Source of the DNA: Lineus longissimus
Lineage: Eukaryota; Nemertea; Pilidiophora; Heteronemertea; Lineidae
Direction of reading: 5' to 3'
NCBI RefSeq assembly: GCF_910592395.1
Contig: NC_088322.1
Location: 10,659,431-10,723,430, forward strand
Length of the DNA stretch: 64,000 bases
The notes under the pieces are model-generated. The model made no database searches and was not told where the DNA came from. It worked only from the letters and a program-made list of their open reading frames with translations. Made by a program: the position numbers and the translations under genes. This document shows positions 47,801-59,858 of this stretch, piece after piece (position 1 is the stretch's first letter; every line of letters begins with the position of its first letter).

Positions 47801-50069
47801 ACGCAAAACGAAGAAGAACATGCCGCCCTGCGCACATTTGTCAAATACATGTTCATTTAGTTCCTTTTTTAACTGCTCTTACCCTAACGGGTAAAAAGAT
47901 AAAATTGAAAACATCATGTATCGATGCTGTACATAAAATAAGAGTCGATTAATGTTTGAAAGTACATGTACATGTAATTGTGTACTTCACTGAGGGAAGT
48001 GTTGTTAGAAATACAGACACCACTGTTATATGTATAACAAAAGTAGTTTGTTTACAGAGCGCATCATCTATTATTCAGGGTTTATCCATCGCAAATGAGG
48101 TTAGAATTGAATTTTCTCTCTTAAGATAATGACAACTCTGTTGTAATTTAAATTCGAGTCGTTTGCATTCAATCCTCGTACTTTGCAAAGTGAATTCGAA
48201 TACGCAGACGGTCCCAGCGGCGCTAATACTATCTAACAATACATGGAATAGCGAGTTATGTCTCCGCTCATATTTTCAGTTTCAAGTTCTGGTATTTTGT
48301 TAGAGGGTTTGCGAGGGGAGGAGGATACGACTGACTCTGGTTTTTCGAGGATGATACATGTGGTTCTCAAGCAGGAAAATGCATGGTGATTGGTTAATCT
48401 ACACTATCTATTAGGGTGGAGGGTGGGCATTTAATCGACCCCGTGCACACCCGTGGCAAGATTTGCCATCAGTTTGACCATTGGGCTTCCCAGTAACCAG
48501 GTTAGAAACACATTGCATTGTCTTTTAAATCGTTTGTACAATGGCAATGATCCGCTATAAAGGCAACAGCTCCTCGTTTAAGTTTCGTATATTTTTCTTA
48601 ACGAATGAGGTAATTTGCCCCTCGCACCATGCATACAACAAACATAAAATTCTGCTGTCCTGAGGGCGAGTAATCATCCAGCAAGTAAAAACAAAATGGC
48701 GTGTGTTTCGTCCGTCCGAATAGAAAAGTGACCCCCGATACGCCTAGTTTTATTTTTATAACAATGAGATCAGCCGGGAACCAACATACAATATTGCTAT
48801 TAAAAACAATTTGTGGAGAGTCGAAGATACTTGGTTGGTCATAGGATGAGATTAGCAATCTGCTGGTTCCCTGAGCGGAATTCGTAATGGAGCCTAATCT
48901 TGTTACCCCGTTTGGGTCCGCGCTAATCGTCCTCTTGGCCTCCACTCTGACGTGAAAAAGTGTCTAACTGCGCCGTAAAGTATAGTCAATATTTCAGCGA
49001 GTGCGGAGTGGGCTGGCTGCGTGTGGGTTGTAATACAGAGACACAGGCACAATCATAATTTGTTTCCATTCAATATTCATTGACCACTCTCTCTGGCTAT
49101 CCCGTAAAGTAGCATATTATTGTACCCAAGTACCGTGTTGCTCCTGTCGCATCAATAAACGATGAAACAGGGATGTTCGACCTTTTACTATACTGTAAAC
49201 AACCAAATTTTTGCATGACGTTATTTGCCCCTTACCTCACAGTGAAGGAATTCAGGAATGGTGGACAACGTCTTCTCGGACTATTCAATCAAAAGCAATC
49301 TAAAGTTCAATTCGTTCTCGTTCTCATAAGCTTCCTTAACCTTCCCATTGATTGAAGTTTCTCAGACGAACTTAGTAATACAATGTACAAGTACATACAT
49401 GCAATATTGATATACAACCTTAAAGGAGCTGCGGTCACTAAATCTCGTTAAGTTACCAACGGTGGGTTCCAATTCGCCAACATCATCAAGTTTCATCCGC
49501 TGACACCATTAACACGTAAAGATCTGATGGTGTTGAAAACGATGATGCCTCCAATGGCTGATTTTCGCCGTTGGGGACGAATTTGAAGTACTCTCTAAGC
49601 TTAAGGATTGTTACTGTTGTAATTCCATTTTGAAATAAGGCGAATCGGATAGGACACAGGGGAATGTACCAAGGAGCCACAAAATCTATCAGCAAAAACT
49701 CTTGGGATCATTCCCATTATAAAGCAATTGGAGCTTCATCCATTGCCTTCTATTATTCAGTAATCTATTATTCTCAAATAGAACAGCTTCATCAAATCGT
49801 GGCGGATGGCCAATGTTTATGTCGTTAAAGTCTAATCTTCTTAGGTAAAAACAGTCATAGTTTCTACCGATGTAAAATGTGTCTGTCTCCTGACGAAAAT
49901 GTCCATGGAACAAATCATTATTGAGTGAAAATATAGAGCTACAATTGCATTGAATAATATTTCAATTTCCAAGATACTCGGAATGGCCAACAAACCAACA
50001 CTCATATAATGTCATCTCAGTTGGTGACCGGCATTAACGCCTAATAAGTAACGTTCAGATTCTTCCTTA
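44810..50069. other. 5.2-kb gene-poor stretch
   Basis: AT-rich sequence with many in-frame stops on both strands. The minus-strand frames at 47460-47699 and 48598-48945 are the longest and show no motif, coding bias or splice context I can defend. A promoter and non-coding first exon for the Lys-Arg repeat gene would be expected near its right end. Confidence 0.5.
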
Positions 50070-52934
50070 ATGATTATCATATTGACCCTCTACTATTCTA
50101 TGTCCTACCTTGTCTCATTACAGGCGGTGCACGTCACCTTCGCCTTGACTCTACTCGCCATGACCGTGGCGAGCGCCAAAGAGAGTAGCTTAGATCAGAA
50201 GACCACTGGCGTCAAGACACACTCTGTCGAGAGGAAATCCGGCCAAGCTGTTGAGCCGTTAGAAGAACAGGGCATATTCCTTGCCCGGCGGATACACCAG
50301 AAGAATGCTGAAGGTGCACTCAAGCGGTTGTCGGGAGAGAAGAGGCCAGGAGAGAATAAGAAACACGAAGGGAAAGACAAGGTGGACGACAAGAGACATG
50401 AAACCGACAAGAGACATAAGGTTGAGCAGAGTCATGGCGGTGAAACGCATGCTGGTGATGATAAACGTCTTAGGAATGATAAACGACATGGGGACGACAA
50501 GAGACACGGTGGTAAAGAACATGAGGAAGACAAAAGGCATGGGGAAAAAAAGAGACACGAGGATGAAAAGAAACATGAAGGCGATGAGAAACTTCTCTCG
50601 GGGCATGATGAAGATGACAAACGCATGTGGAACGATAAAAAACGCGGCAGCGAAAAGCATGAAGAAGACGCCAAACGCCTTTGGAACGATAAACGACATG
50701 GTGATGATAAACGAGATGGAAAGAAGGAACACGATGACGACAAAAGGCATGAGACTCAACATGGGAAGGACGATAAACGACAAGGAGATGAAGAAAGACA
50801 TAGGGAGGATAAGAGGCATGGAGATGATGAAAAACGACTTTGGGATGATAAGAGACACGGAGAGGAAAAGAGGCATGGAGATGAAGAAAAACGTCTCTGG
50901 AACGATAAGAGGCACGGTGAGGAGAAGAGGCATGGAGATGATGAAAAACGACTTTGGGATGAAAAGAGACATGGAGAGGAGAAGAGGCATGGAGATGAAG
51001 AAAAACGACTTTGGGATGAAAAGAGACATGGAGAGGAGAAGAGGCATGGAGATGAAGAAAAACGTCTCTGGAACGATAAGAGGCACGGTGAGGAGAAGAG
51101 GCATGGAGATGATGAAAAACGACTTTGGGATGACAAGAGACATGGAGAGGAGAAGAGGCATGGAGATGATGAAAAACGACTTTGGGATGATAAGAGACAC
51201 GGAGAGGAGAAGAGGCATGGAGATGAAGAAAAACGTCTCCGGAACGATAAGAGGCATGGAGAGGAGAAGAGGCATGGAGATGATGAAAAAAGGCTTTGGG
51301 ATGACAAAAGACACGGAGAGGAAAAGAGGCATGGAGATGAAGAAAAACGTCTCTGGAACGATAAGAGGCACGGTGAGGAGAAGAGGCATGGAGATGATGA
51401 AAAAAGGCTTTGGGATGACAAAAGACACGGTGAGGAGAAGAGGCATGGAGATGAAGAAAAAAGGCTTTGGGATGATAAGAGGCACGGTGAGGAGAAGAGG
51501 CATGGAGATGATGAAAAAAGGCTTTGGGATGACAAAAGACACGGAGAAGAAAAGAGGCATGGAGATGAAGAAAAACGTCTCTGGAACGATAAGAGGCACG
51601 GTGAGGAGAAGAGGCATGGAGATGATGAAAAACGACTTTGGGATGACAAAAGACACGGTGAGGAGAAGAGGCATGGAGATGAAGAAAAACGTCTCTGGAA
51701 CGATAAGAGGCACGGTGAGGAGAAGAGGCATGAAGATGAAGAAAAACGTCTCTGGAACGATAAGAGGCACGGTGAGGAGAAGAGGCATGGAGATGATGAA
51801 AAACGACTTTGGGATGACAAGAGGCACGTAGAGGAAAAGAGGCATGGAGATGAAGAAAAACGTCTCTGGAACGATAAGAGGCATGGAGAGGAGAAGAGGC
51901 ATGGAGATGATGAAAAACGACTTTGGGATGACAAGAGACACGGTGAGGAGAAGAGGCATGGAGATGATGAAAAACGACTTTGGGATGACAAGAGGCACGT
52001 AGAGGAAAAGAGGCATGGAGATGAAGAAAAACGTCTCTGGAACGATAAGAGGCATGGAGAGGAGAAGAGGCATGGAGATGAAGAAAAAAGGCTTTGGGAT
52101 GACAAGAGACATGGAGAGGAAAAGAGGCATGGAGATGAAGAAAAACGTCTCTGGAACGATAAGAGGCATGGAGAGGAGAAGAGGCATGGAGATGATGAAA
52201 AACGACTTTGGGATGACAAGAGACATGTAGAGGAGAAGAGACATGGAGATGAAAAAAAACGTCTCTGGAACGATAAGAGGCATGGAGAGGAGAAGAGGCA
52301 TGGAGATGAAGAAAAAAGGCTTTGGGATGACAAGAGACATGGAGAGGAAAAGAGGCATGGAGATGAAGAAAAACGTCTCTGGAACGATAAGAGGCATGGA
52401 GAGGAGAAGAGGCATGGAGATGATGAAAAACGACTTTGGGATGACAAGAGACATGTAGAGGAGAAGAGACATGGAGATGAAAAAAAACGTCTCTGGAACG
52501 ATAAGAGGCACGGTGAGGAGAAGAGGCATGGAGATGATGAAAAACGACTTTGGGATGACAAAAGACACGGAGAGGAAAAGAGGCATGGAGAAGATGAAAA
52601 ACGACTTTGGGATGACAAGAGACATGGAGACAATGAAAAACATGGCGAAGAAAAACATACTAAAGACGATAAACGTCTTTGGAATGATAAACGACATGGG
52701 AACGACAAGCGACAAGGTGGTAAGGCAGGTGAAGACGATAAGGGACATGGAGATGTTAAAAAAGGTCTTTGGAATGACAAACGACAGGGCTTTGAAATCT
52801 ACGCGAAGAAAAACAAGAATGCTGCAGAGGCTGTCGCGCAGCTCAAGGAACTTCAGAAGGGCATACATCGCGATGCAAGACGAGATAAAGAAATCCTGAC
52901 ATATTACAAAAGAGGTCAAGGCCATGGCGTTTAA
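50070..52934 (+). CDS. secreted highly charged repeat protein with dense Lys-Arg sites
   Basis: The open frame runs 954 codons from an ATG at 50070. A strong acceptor (CCTTGTCTCATTACAG ending at 50123, phase 0) lies inside it, so the true start may be in an unseen upstream exon, or at the in-frame ATG at 50100. After the acceptor follows a signal-peptide core (VTFALTLLAMTVASA) with a typical ASA|KE cleavage site.

Residues about 110-250 are an irregular Lys/Asp/His-rich region. Then come 32 units of 19 residues, typically KRLWDDKRHGEEKRHGDDE, alternating with a form having LWND and HGDEE. The C-terminal 60 residues leave the repeat (FEIYAKKNKNAAEAVAQL, then KGIHRDARRDKEILTYYKRG). Each unit holds three Lys-Arg pairs, so prohormone convertase cleavage would give tiny acidic peptides. 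A structural, metal-binding or mineral-associated matrix protein is the other possibility. I know no family with this unit. Confidence 0.8.
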   Translation: MIIILTLYYSMSYLVSLQAVHVTFALTLLAMTVASAKESSLDQKTTGVKTHSVERKSGQAVEPLEEQGIFLARRIHQKNAEGALKRLSGEKRPGENKKHEGKDKVDDKRHETDKRHKVEQSHGGETHAGDDKRLRNDKRHGDDKRHGGKEHEEDKRHGEKKRHEDEKKHEGDEKLLSGHDEDDKRMWNDKKRGSEKHEEDAKRLWNDKRHGDDKRDGKKEHDDDKRHETQHGKDDKRQGDEERHREDKRHGDDEKRLWDDKRHGEEKRHGDEEKRLWNDKRHGEEKRHGDDEKRLWDEKRHGEEKRHGDEEKRLWDEKRHGEEKRHGDEEKRLWNDKRHGEEKRHGDDEKRLWDDKRHGEEKRHGDDEKRLWDDKRHGEEKRHGDEEKRLRNDKRHGEEKRHGDDEKRLWDDKRHGEEKRHGDEEKRLWNDKRHGEEKRHGDDEKRLWDDKRHGEEKRHGDEEKRLWDDKRHGEEKRHGDDEKRLWDDKRHGEEKRHGDEEKRLWNDKRHGEEKRHGDDEKRLWDDKRHGEEKRHGDEEKRLWNDKRHGEEKRHEDEEKRLWNDKRHGEEKRHGDDEKRLWDDKRHVEEKRHGDEEKRLWNDKRHGEEKRHGDDEKRLWDDKRHGEEKRHGDDEKRLWDDKRHVEEKRHGDEEKRLWNDKRHGEEKRHGDEEKRLWDDKRHGEEKRHGDEEKRLWNDKRHGEEKRHGDDEKRLWDDKRHVEEKRHGDEKKRLWNDKRHGEEKRHGDEEKRLWDDKRHGEEKRHGDEEKRLWNDKRHGEEKRHGDDEKRLWDDKRHVEEKRHGDEKKRLWNDKRHGEEKRHGDDEKRLWDDKRHGEEKRHGEDEKRLWDDKRHGDNEKHGEEKHTKDDKRLWNDKRHGNDKRQGGKAGEDDKGHGDVKKGLWNDKRQGFEIYAKKNKNAAEAVAQLKELQKGIHRDARRDKEILTYYKRGQGHGV
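50833..52657 (+). repeat. 57-bp coding minisatellite, 32 units
   Basis: CGACTTTGGGATGA or CGTCTCTGGAACGA marks each unit. The first is at 50835 and the last at 52602, a distance of exactly 31 periods of 57 bp, so no unit is frameshifted. Two unit types alternate in many places, giving a 114-bp higher-order period. A 228-bp block is repeated almost identically at 52015-52242 and 52243-52470. Confidence 0.97.
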
Positions 52935-54581
52935 GAGGTCAAGGCCATTGCGTTTAGAAGTTGAATACTGGTCGACTCATGACGTTAAAAGCAATGCGCG
53001 GCAATTAGAATCATGTACTCTAGTTTTAAGAAATAATATGCGAATTCACTTTTTATGCAACCTGGGTCATATCGGACGTTTGGATAGACTCTGTGATAGG
53101 CTGATTGCGCTGTACATATTTACAATTTTTAAACGATCTCATAATACATAACCACGTGCATGTCCTTGTAATCACTTTTCACACTCATCACGTTGTCTCG
53201 AAAGTTGCTTCTCCGTAAACAATTCAAGCGGAGAAAAGTAAATGTCCTACGTCTAATTTAGTCGGCACGCAGCATTCAAACTCAAACTCACAGACTTTAT
53301 TGTGGAACACTCTTAGAAACAAAGTTTTTTTTATCTTTTGAAGGGGCACACCGTTCGTAAATACTGGTAGTCCAGGAAAGAAATGCATTTATACATAATG
53401 ACGTACATGTAGAGCAGTTATTACGCTTACGAATTAGCTGAAACTTGGTATGGTATTTCTGTGTCTGTTTACACAGCGGCATTATTGAAATTCATCTTCA
53501 CTACGTATTTACGCTATTTTAGAAATTTTTCAAATTCAATGACATATTTCAAACATTTAATGAACGGTCTTAAAGTGAAAGTGTGGTCATTAATTTTAAC
53601 TATATAATGTATTTTTATTCTCTCTTGATGTATAAAATTGTTCACTTTTTAGCTTTTTTAGATCTTTCACTTGTTTCTTTTCTCACGATCTATAATGCAA
53701 ATAAATGAACTGAAGCAAAGCTGATCTGATCGTTTTACTTGGGAGCAAGTCAAAATCCTTTCAAGGCTAAAAACGAATACTGTTCAGCTCTCCCTGGACC
53801 CTCGCTAGAAAGATTGATAAGTCTGTTATCTGGCATCGATCGTTCATCATGTTATAGAACACTAAAGTATAACACTCAAAATATGCTTTCAGAAGTTTAA
53901 AAGCAAAACGATTCAAACACATATTCGAAAGTTATCAATAACCGAAATCAGGCAAAACGAGGCTAACAAATAATCCATGATAAAAATGCAATATTGTAAC
54001 CGATGTGTTTTTGAATTAATAATTTTCAGTGGTATAAACCGAGATACCAATATTGCCAGCCGGTGGGTCGTTTAGATTATGAATTTGGATCGAAGGGTAT
54101 CTCAAATTATTTGAACTCTGATGTCTAACCCGATTACTTGTTGGCCTATACACGTAAATATGATCAATGAACAAACGGGTTGCATATCAAAGTCACCCTA
54201 AATCTAGTTTAACATAGATCGATATTATAAATCAAAACTGACGAAGTTAACCTGTCGAAGTGAGATAGTACACTCTGCATGCCTGTACTTCGTGATGCAC
54301 TGGACAACTGCATAATATTCGTTTAGGACAGGTTGACGTGACTCATCTTGCTTAATACCTATGTTTTGGATTAAGGAGTTCTTCTTAAATGCAACATGTT
54401 TCTGTCGGTTTGACAAGTTAATGTTGTGAAAGGATGTGCCTGAAACCGGTAGCTGGATGTTATGTAGAAGCTGGCTCATAATATGACAACAGTGGGTCGT
54501 GCTATTAAGACTTGATGCTGTTTACGTATTTTGGATAAACCACTGCTCACGTCCAGGCGATTTTTTATCAGACGATCTAAA
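52935..54581. other. 3' flank of repeat gene and upstream region of SLC22 gene
   Basis: It contains a probable poly(A) signal for the repeat gene (AATAAA at 53700-53705) and an inverted-repeat element, listed separately. No further gene is seen. The SLC22 promoter should lie in the last few hundred bases, but I see no defined motif. Confidence 0.45.
53336..53577. mobile_element. inverted-repeat element (family B), short copy
   Basis: Left end TTGAAGGGGCACACCGTTCG and right end TGAACGGTCTTAAAG are inverted relatives of the ends of the 25139-25621 element. The interior (CTTGGTATGGTATTTCTGTG, then ACAGCGGCATTATTGAAATT) matches the reverse complement of one 61-bp unit of that element. This copy has one unit where the other has about five. 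Confidence 0.7.
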
Positions 54582-57500
54582 ATGTCGGATACGAATCGTT
54601 CATCTTTCGTTGAACCTGATAGCCGACGAGGATCGCTTGCCTTCTTCCGGTTCTTGCTGACTTTCGAATATGTGTTTGAATCGACAGGCCACTACGGATG
54701 GTTTCAGTGTCTGGTTCTTGTATTGACCTCGATTATCGAATGTTCCATAGGACTAACCTTGTTCACTGTCCTCACGGAAGGCTTGACATTCGGCTGGACG
54801 TGGTCGTGTAACACACCTGTCGGTGGCATCTCGAACCTTAATCAGACAGGAGACCAGTGGGATAGACGCGACTGGTGTCCCATCCCTGGTGATGATTGTA
54901 CAAACCTTACCTTTTTGGGCGAAACAACAACAGTAGCGACAGAAGTATGTTTTGAAAGGGAAGAGTCTATCATACAGGGTGACACAAAAATGCAACCGAC
55001 AAAAGTGTCCATATAGATCAAAATCGATTGTGTATAGATTCCGAAATTCGTGTATTTCGACGCTATAGTGTGTACATACTTTGTATACTAAGTTATCATT
55101 CCCGGAGCTCAACTCGTCTTTGTGGTGTGCCCGTTCGAAAAAAAACCCACCAAAAATCAGGGTTTAGCATGCCTTCCTTGGTAGGCTGTGCCTGTTTATG
55201 GCTGAAGTTGTTTTTTCAGATATTTTGTTGATAGGGGTTGTTTGCAGCCATCACGCATTGGCAAACCCCAGATCACAAACCGTTTTATCGATATCTAAAT
55301 GAATGTGAATCATATGGGCATTTTTATAGGTTCTTTTTTGGTCACGCTGTAAAACTGGAGTGCTCGGTCCAGATTTTACAATTGATTTAATGTTGGATAT
55401 AAAATAACATGTTTAAACTGGTAGGAAAATTAAGAATTAACGTGTTATAGATAACTAAGGCGGTATACATGTATATGTACAATGTTCATGTAGTTTTGCC
55501 CTAACTGTATACACTGATCATGTTTTAACGTATACCTAAAAGGATTCCATCTCCACAAGGTAAATGCTAGTCAGTGTAATGTAGGCCATGTTCCCTTGGT
55601 ATGACCCTGACACACCTGCTGAGAGGGTGCCAGTCTTGCTGTTACTGGTTCGCAAGCCTACAAACCCAGTCAAGGGGTTTGACCCTCAGATTTTGGATCA
55701 TCTCCGTCGACCCGGACTTCGTTAGTGCATGGACGGAGTACCTCTGATGGTTCAGAAAGAGTCAAGGGCGGCACCGTGACCTGAAGAGGTTAGACTTGGT
55801 CCCCTCTAGGCTTCGTGGCATCACCATTGCCAGCGGCAACTTGTATATGACCGAGGACTAAGACGAATGTTGGTTTACTACGGACTGCATCTGCAGCATA
55901 CAACTCATCATTATAATCATGCTTACGTGATTTCAGTGGCACCTTATCTGTGAAGACCAACACCTAGTCAGACTGACTACGGTCTTGTTTTTCGCCGGTT
56001 CGCTAGGGGGCTCTGTCATTAACGGACAACTCGCCGACGCGTTCGGCCGGCGAAAGATGACGCTGCTATTCTGGACGTTGATGATGATCCTACAGGCTCT
56101 CACTGGAGTGTCAACATCATGGATAATGTATCTTACAGTGAGAATCTGTGCCGGCATCTGTGTAGGTAAGTTTGCCGCAATTGGGTTCCTCTGGTGACGA
56201 GCACCCCCATGCATTTAATGTCGCCTGTCGAAAATCAAAACCCTTTGGGTAGGTGTTTAAGCAATATATATCAAACCGAATTTTTGTCATTATATCAGGG
56301 GCGTTGATAAGTTTTGGGTCAGGGGGGGGGGGGGGGGGCGGCAAATGACACTTTTTGAAAAATTGTAGGCCCCTGTGCCAAGTCTATGCCAATACATGAA
56401 AATGGCTCTTTGGCTCACTTGAACTATCTTATTGTTCTAGGGGCATGCACAGCCTCAAACAGTGTGATAGCAGCGGAGTACATGGGATCAAAGGGCCGAG
56501 TCTTGGCTGCCCAGAAGTTTGGCCGGTCACTCTCATTACTACTCATGTCGCTTTTCCTCTACTTCATCAAGAACTGGAGGCATCGGGCATTTGCTACCGG
56601 CTTGCTGTGGGCACCATCGGCGATAGCTCTCTTCATGTAAGTAGACAAGCGAAGTTAAGTAATATTTGGATACGTATTCATATGAGAGAACGAGTTGGCA
56701 CAAAGTGTTGATTTCAGAATCATGGTAGGAAAATTGTCACAAGCTTAAATACTTTTTTCAGATACCCTGGAGATAGGCTCCACCTTTTATCAATTTTCCT
56801 TTTGTTTTCCACAGATTCCTACCAGAGAGTGCGCGATGGCTCCTGCAGAAAGATCGTACAGCGGAAGCCGAAGCTATCGTCAAGAAGATAGCGAAATACA
56901 ACCGAAGGTCGCTGCCGAATCTAACTTTTCTTACCCGAATAGCGGAAACACACAAGGAGGAAAGAAAAGGTCATGACCTTTACACCTATTTTGACCTCTT
57001 CGCCTCCCGGAAATACGCCGTGAGAACACTGTCATTGCTATTCATCTGGTAAGTGTAACAGTTCATGGTGCGTTTATCTTAGGTCTACCACAGTCAAAAA
57101 TCGGAGGCTTTACATGTACATCAATATTGGCTTTTATGAAAAATTCTAAATCATCTTGGTCACAATGTTATACTTTCAATAATGGCCTGATTATTTAGTA
57201 GCCTCGTTTTGGGTTTTGGTGAGACAGCTATTGTGTCACCTCGATGTAGGTTGGTAAAAATTGTGTTAAATTAAATTGAGCTTGGAGAATTTTGTTTGAT
57301 ATTTGGTTTGTTACGGTATTCGAAAATGTTTATGGGTCATTTGGTTATAATATTACATGTATATACATATATGTCTGTTTTCTCCAGGTTTGCTAAAATT
57401 GTCGTGATGACAGGCTTGGAGAACCGTATAACGGAACTCAATATAGCGCTCAAACTTACCGTACTGGGAGCCACCATGTTTATTGGAAAGGGCATCAGTC

Positions 57501-59384
57501 TTTATTTGGCAAACAGGTAAAAGATGACACTATATTATAGGAGATGACCACTATATTTATGTTTTGGGTGCGCAATCCTGGCTTGGACCCTGTTGTTCAA
57601 AGCTCCGCTCTCTGGTTTGGCGGCCGCTTGACCACCGTTATCTTAGCAGATCGCGCCAAGTTCGCTCTGTTAGGCTTAGCGGCCGCTATGCCACCGCTGA
57701 GTTAGCGATACCTCAAGGGTTTTGTCCTGGGGTGCTGTCAAGTTTTAGCGGAACCCCAAAGGTTCCGCTTAGTAAAGTAGCGGTCACTAAAGCTTGGCGG
57801 TTGCTAAACTAACCAGGCGTTGAACAACCGGGCCCAAGTGTTTCTTAAGTGGAATTGTCTGCTAAATCAAAAATATATGAGCATTCCCTTAGTGCAGAAA
57901 ATGAAGCTTGCCTTCTTTCTTGCATTGTCTAACAGTGTTACGAAGTACTTGGTGTTATCAATATATTACTGTGTTGCCAACATTCATGACATTTTATCCT
58001 ACGGTACCTTATTTGGTTTCTTTACAGATTTGGTCGAAAGAAGTCATTCATAGCCAACGTGCTAGTAGTGATGACTATCACATTGTGCATGCTTACTGTT
58101 GATGTGCTAGACCTCTACTTCGGCGTCGACTACAAGTTAATCATCCTAACTACTCTAGCTTTAGTGTCCTTGATAGCCATGACTGGGCTTAACATGTTGG
58201 CATTCTGTTTCGTTATGGAGACGTATCCAACTCTACTTCGGTAAGCACTCGCATTTATCGTGACGATAATCATTGCATACAGTGTACCGTCTTTGTGCAA
58301 CATGTTTCGTTCATGATTTCTATACGTTATCATGAACCAAACACGAAACAAGAGGATGTTGTGTAGATAGTCATGAAAACGTCAATCTACATCAGAAGGA
58401 GCGTATTGGACCCCAACATAAACACAGGAAGCCGCCAGCTACCTACATGTAGGCTAAAGTTAATTTAAAAGTCAAGGTTTACCAAAGGCTGGAGAAGTTA
58501 TCACCCAGTTTCTTTGCACTTTCTGTTCGGAAACCTTTCAGTAGACGCAGATGGGCTGCTCATCAGCAGCGCTACAACCTGGAAGCAAGCTCTCATATCA
58601 GACCCCGGGGTAAAAATGTTACTGTTAACGGAAGTGACCGTTGCATTTAATTTTTCCAGGTCAACGGCGAATGGGGTGGCAAACACATTCGGTGAAATTG
58701 GTGGCATCATTGCTTTCTATGTGCCTTTATTGGTGAGTCTGACAATGGCATTACTGGACATTTGGAAACTAGCGCGCAGGATAAGTTTTCACCTCGATTC
58801 GATATCCCTTTCAGCTTGATAATCGTAACAAAATCGTTGCACCTTTTGGCAGCAACGAATTCCGAAACGATTAGAAAGCGGCGAATGGTTGCTATTCGCT
58901 AAGCGAATTTATGCAAATAATTTGGGGATGAAAGCTGGGGACCCATACTCCTGGGTGGAGATAAGTAATTAGGGTTGTGGCTTTTTCAGCGACACTGACA
59001 TTTAACGTTTGATTCATCAGTCTCTCCTTATTATTTGAATAAGCATTATACATACGGAGCTCTGAGAAAACGTTATTTATTACATTTTAGGATGTGTACC
59101 ATATATCCATACCGTACGTAATAATTTTCATCCTTGCTGGAATATCCACCATATTGGTTCGCGTCGTCATGCCGGAAACCAGAGATCGAGACCTCCTGGA
59201 GGAGCTTCCGCAAGGAGAACAAGATGGCTGCTGCACTGGCCGATGTAACCGAAAGTGCTGGTGCTCTGCCGGCTCGTCCGACGGCATCACATATGAACCG
59301 GAGGGCGAACATAAGCGAGACTACAATAGGGACTATGTAGTGCTTGACTTCACCCAGAAACGAACATCAGAAACACCTTGCTGA
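54582..59384 (+). CDS. SLC22-family organic cation/anion transporter
   Basis: Eight exons with consistent phases: 54582-54944, 55937-56165, 56441-56636, 56815-57048, 57388-57516, 58028-58240, 58660-58732, 59091-59384; 576 aa, usual length for the family (about 550). Members are 12-TM major-facilitator carriers of organic ions at the plasma membrane. Seen: TM1 near residues 40-62, a large extracellular loop with an N-glycosylation site (NLTF), the family signature TEWHLICED across the first junction, DAFGRRK after TM2, LPESARWLLQKDR after TM6, NRFGRKK after TM8 and PETRDRDLLEELP after TM12. The cytoplasmic tail is long and has a Cys-rich patch (GCCTGRCNRKCWC). The ATG at 54582 is chosen because upstream codons in frame have no ATG. 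Substrate cannot be told. It is convergent with the Ig gene. Confidence 0.93.
56322..56340. repeat. poly-G run
   Basis: About 18 consecutive G in SLC22 intron 2. Such runs are common sites of sequencing error or assembly length error. Confidence 0.9.
57582..57838. mobile_element. GC-rich MITE (family C)
   Basis: A 257-bp element in SLC22 intron 5, clearly more GC-rich than its surroundings. Its ends are inverted repeats: CTTGGACCCTGTTGTTCAAAG on the left and, reading inward from the right on the minus strand, CTTGGGCCCGGTTGTTCAACG. The inner part continues the inverted symmetry with GCGGCCGCT and GCGGTCACTAAAGC words, so the whole can fold back. No coding capacity. Confidence 0.75.
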
Positions 59385-59858
59385 CTTATATCATAATATA
59401 ATTTGATAATTTAACAAAATGATCATTAATATCTGATTCAATGCCATGTGACGTGCGTATATACACACGTGTTTGGTGAATGAGCAGTATGCATTGGGTG
59501 AGACCTATTTTGGCGGTACTGTACAGAATTGTAATGCGATATCATGGGTTAACACGGTTACTGCCCTTCCGGTGATTTTATGTCTCGCCTCGATTCGACT
59601 GCAATCTTCAGCGGATACATTTTAATACTCAAGGAGGTCATTAAACCCTGGCTTGTCTACATGGGCTTGTCACCCTTCTAATAATTTCTCGTCTATACTG
59701 TACATTTCTTCCTTGGACGTCATAACAGCATACAAGGCTGATAGTCAGCCATGATTTCCATCTTTCCATCGCACATCGGATTTGATTGGCATGGGCACAC
59801 ATGCAATGTACATGCACAGAATACAAATATTCACAGTGCACTTCACAGAGGCACTTTG

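Noticed and set aside
47460-48945. Minus-strand frames of 79 and 115 codons in the gene-poor stretch
   Set aside because: Composition and motifs do not support coding, and no exons join to them.
50259-52925. 888- and 674-codon open frames on the minus strand and a 516-codon frame in another plus frame across the repeat gene
   Set aside because: The 57-bp unit has few stop-forming triplets, so several frames stay open by repetition. Only the plus frame of 50070-52934 has a signal peptide, an acceptor in phase and a non-repeat C-terminus.
54531-54581. N-terminal extension of the SLC22 frame
   Set aside because: It would begin with a TTG codon; the first ATG at 54582 fits the normal SLC22 N-terminus.
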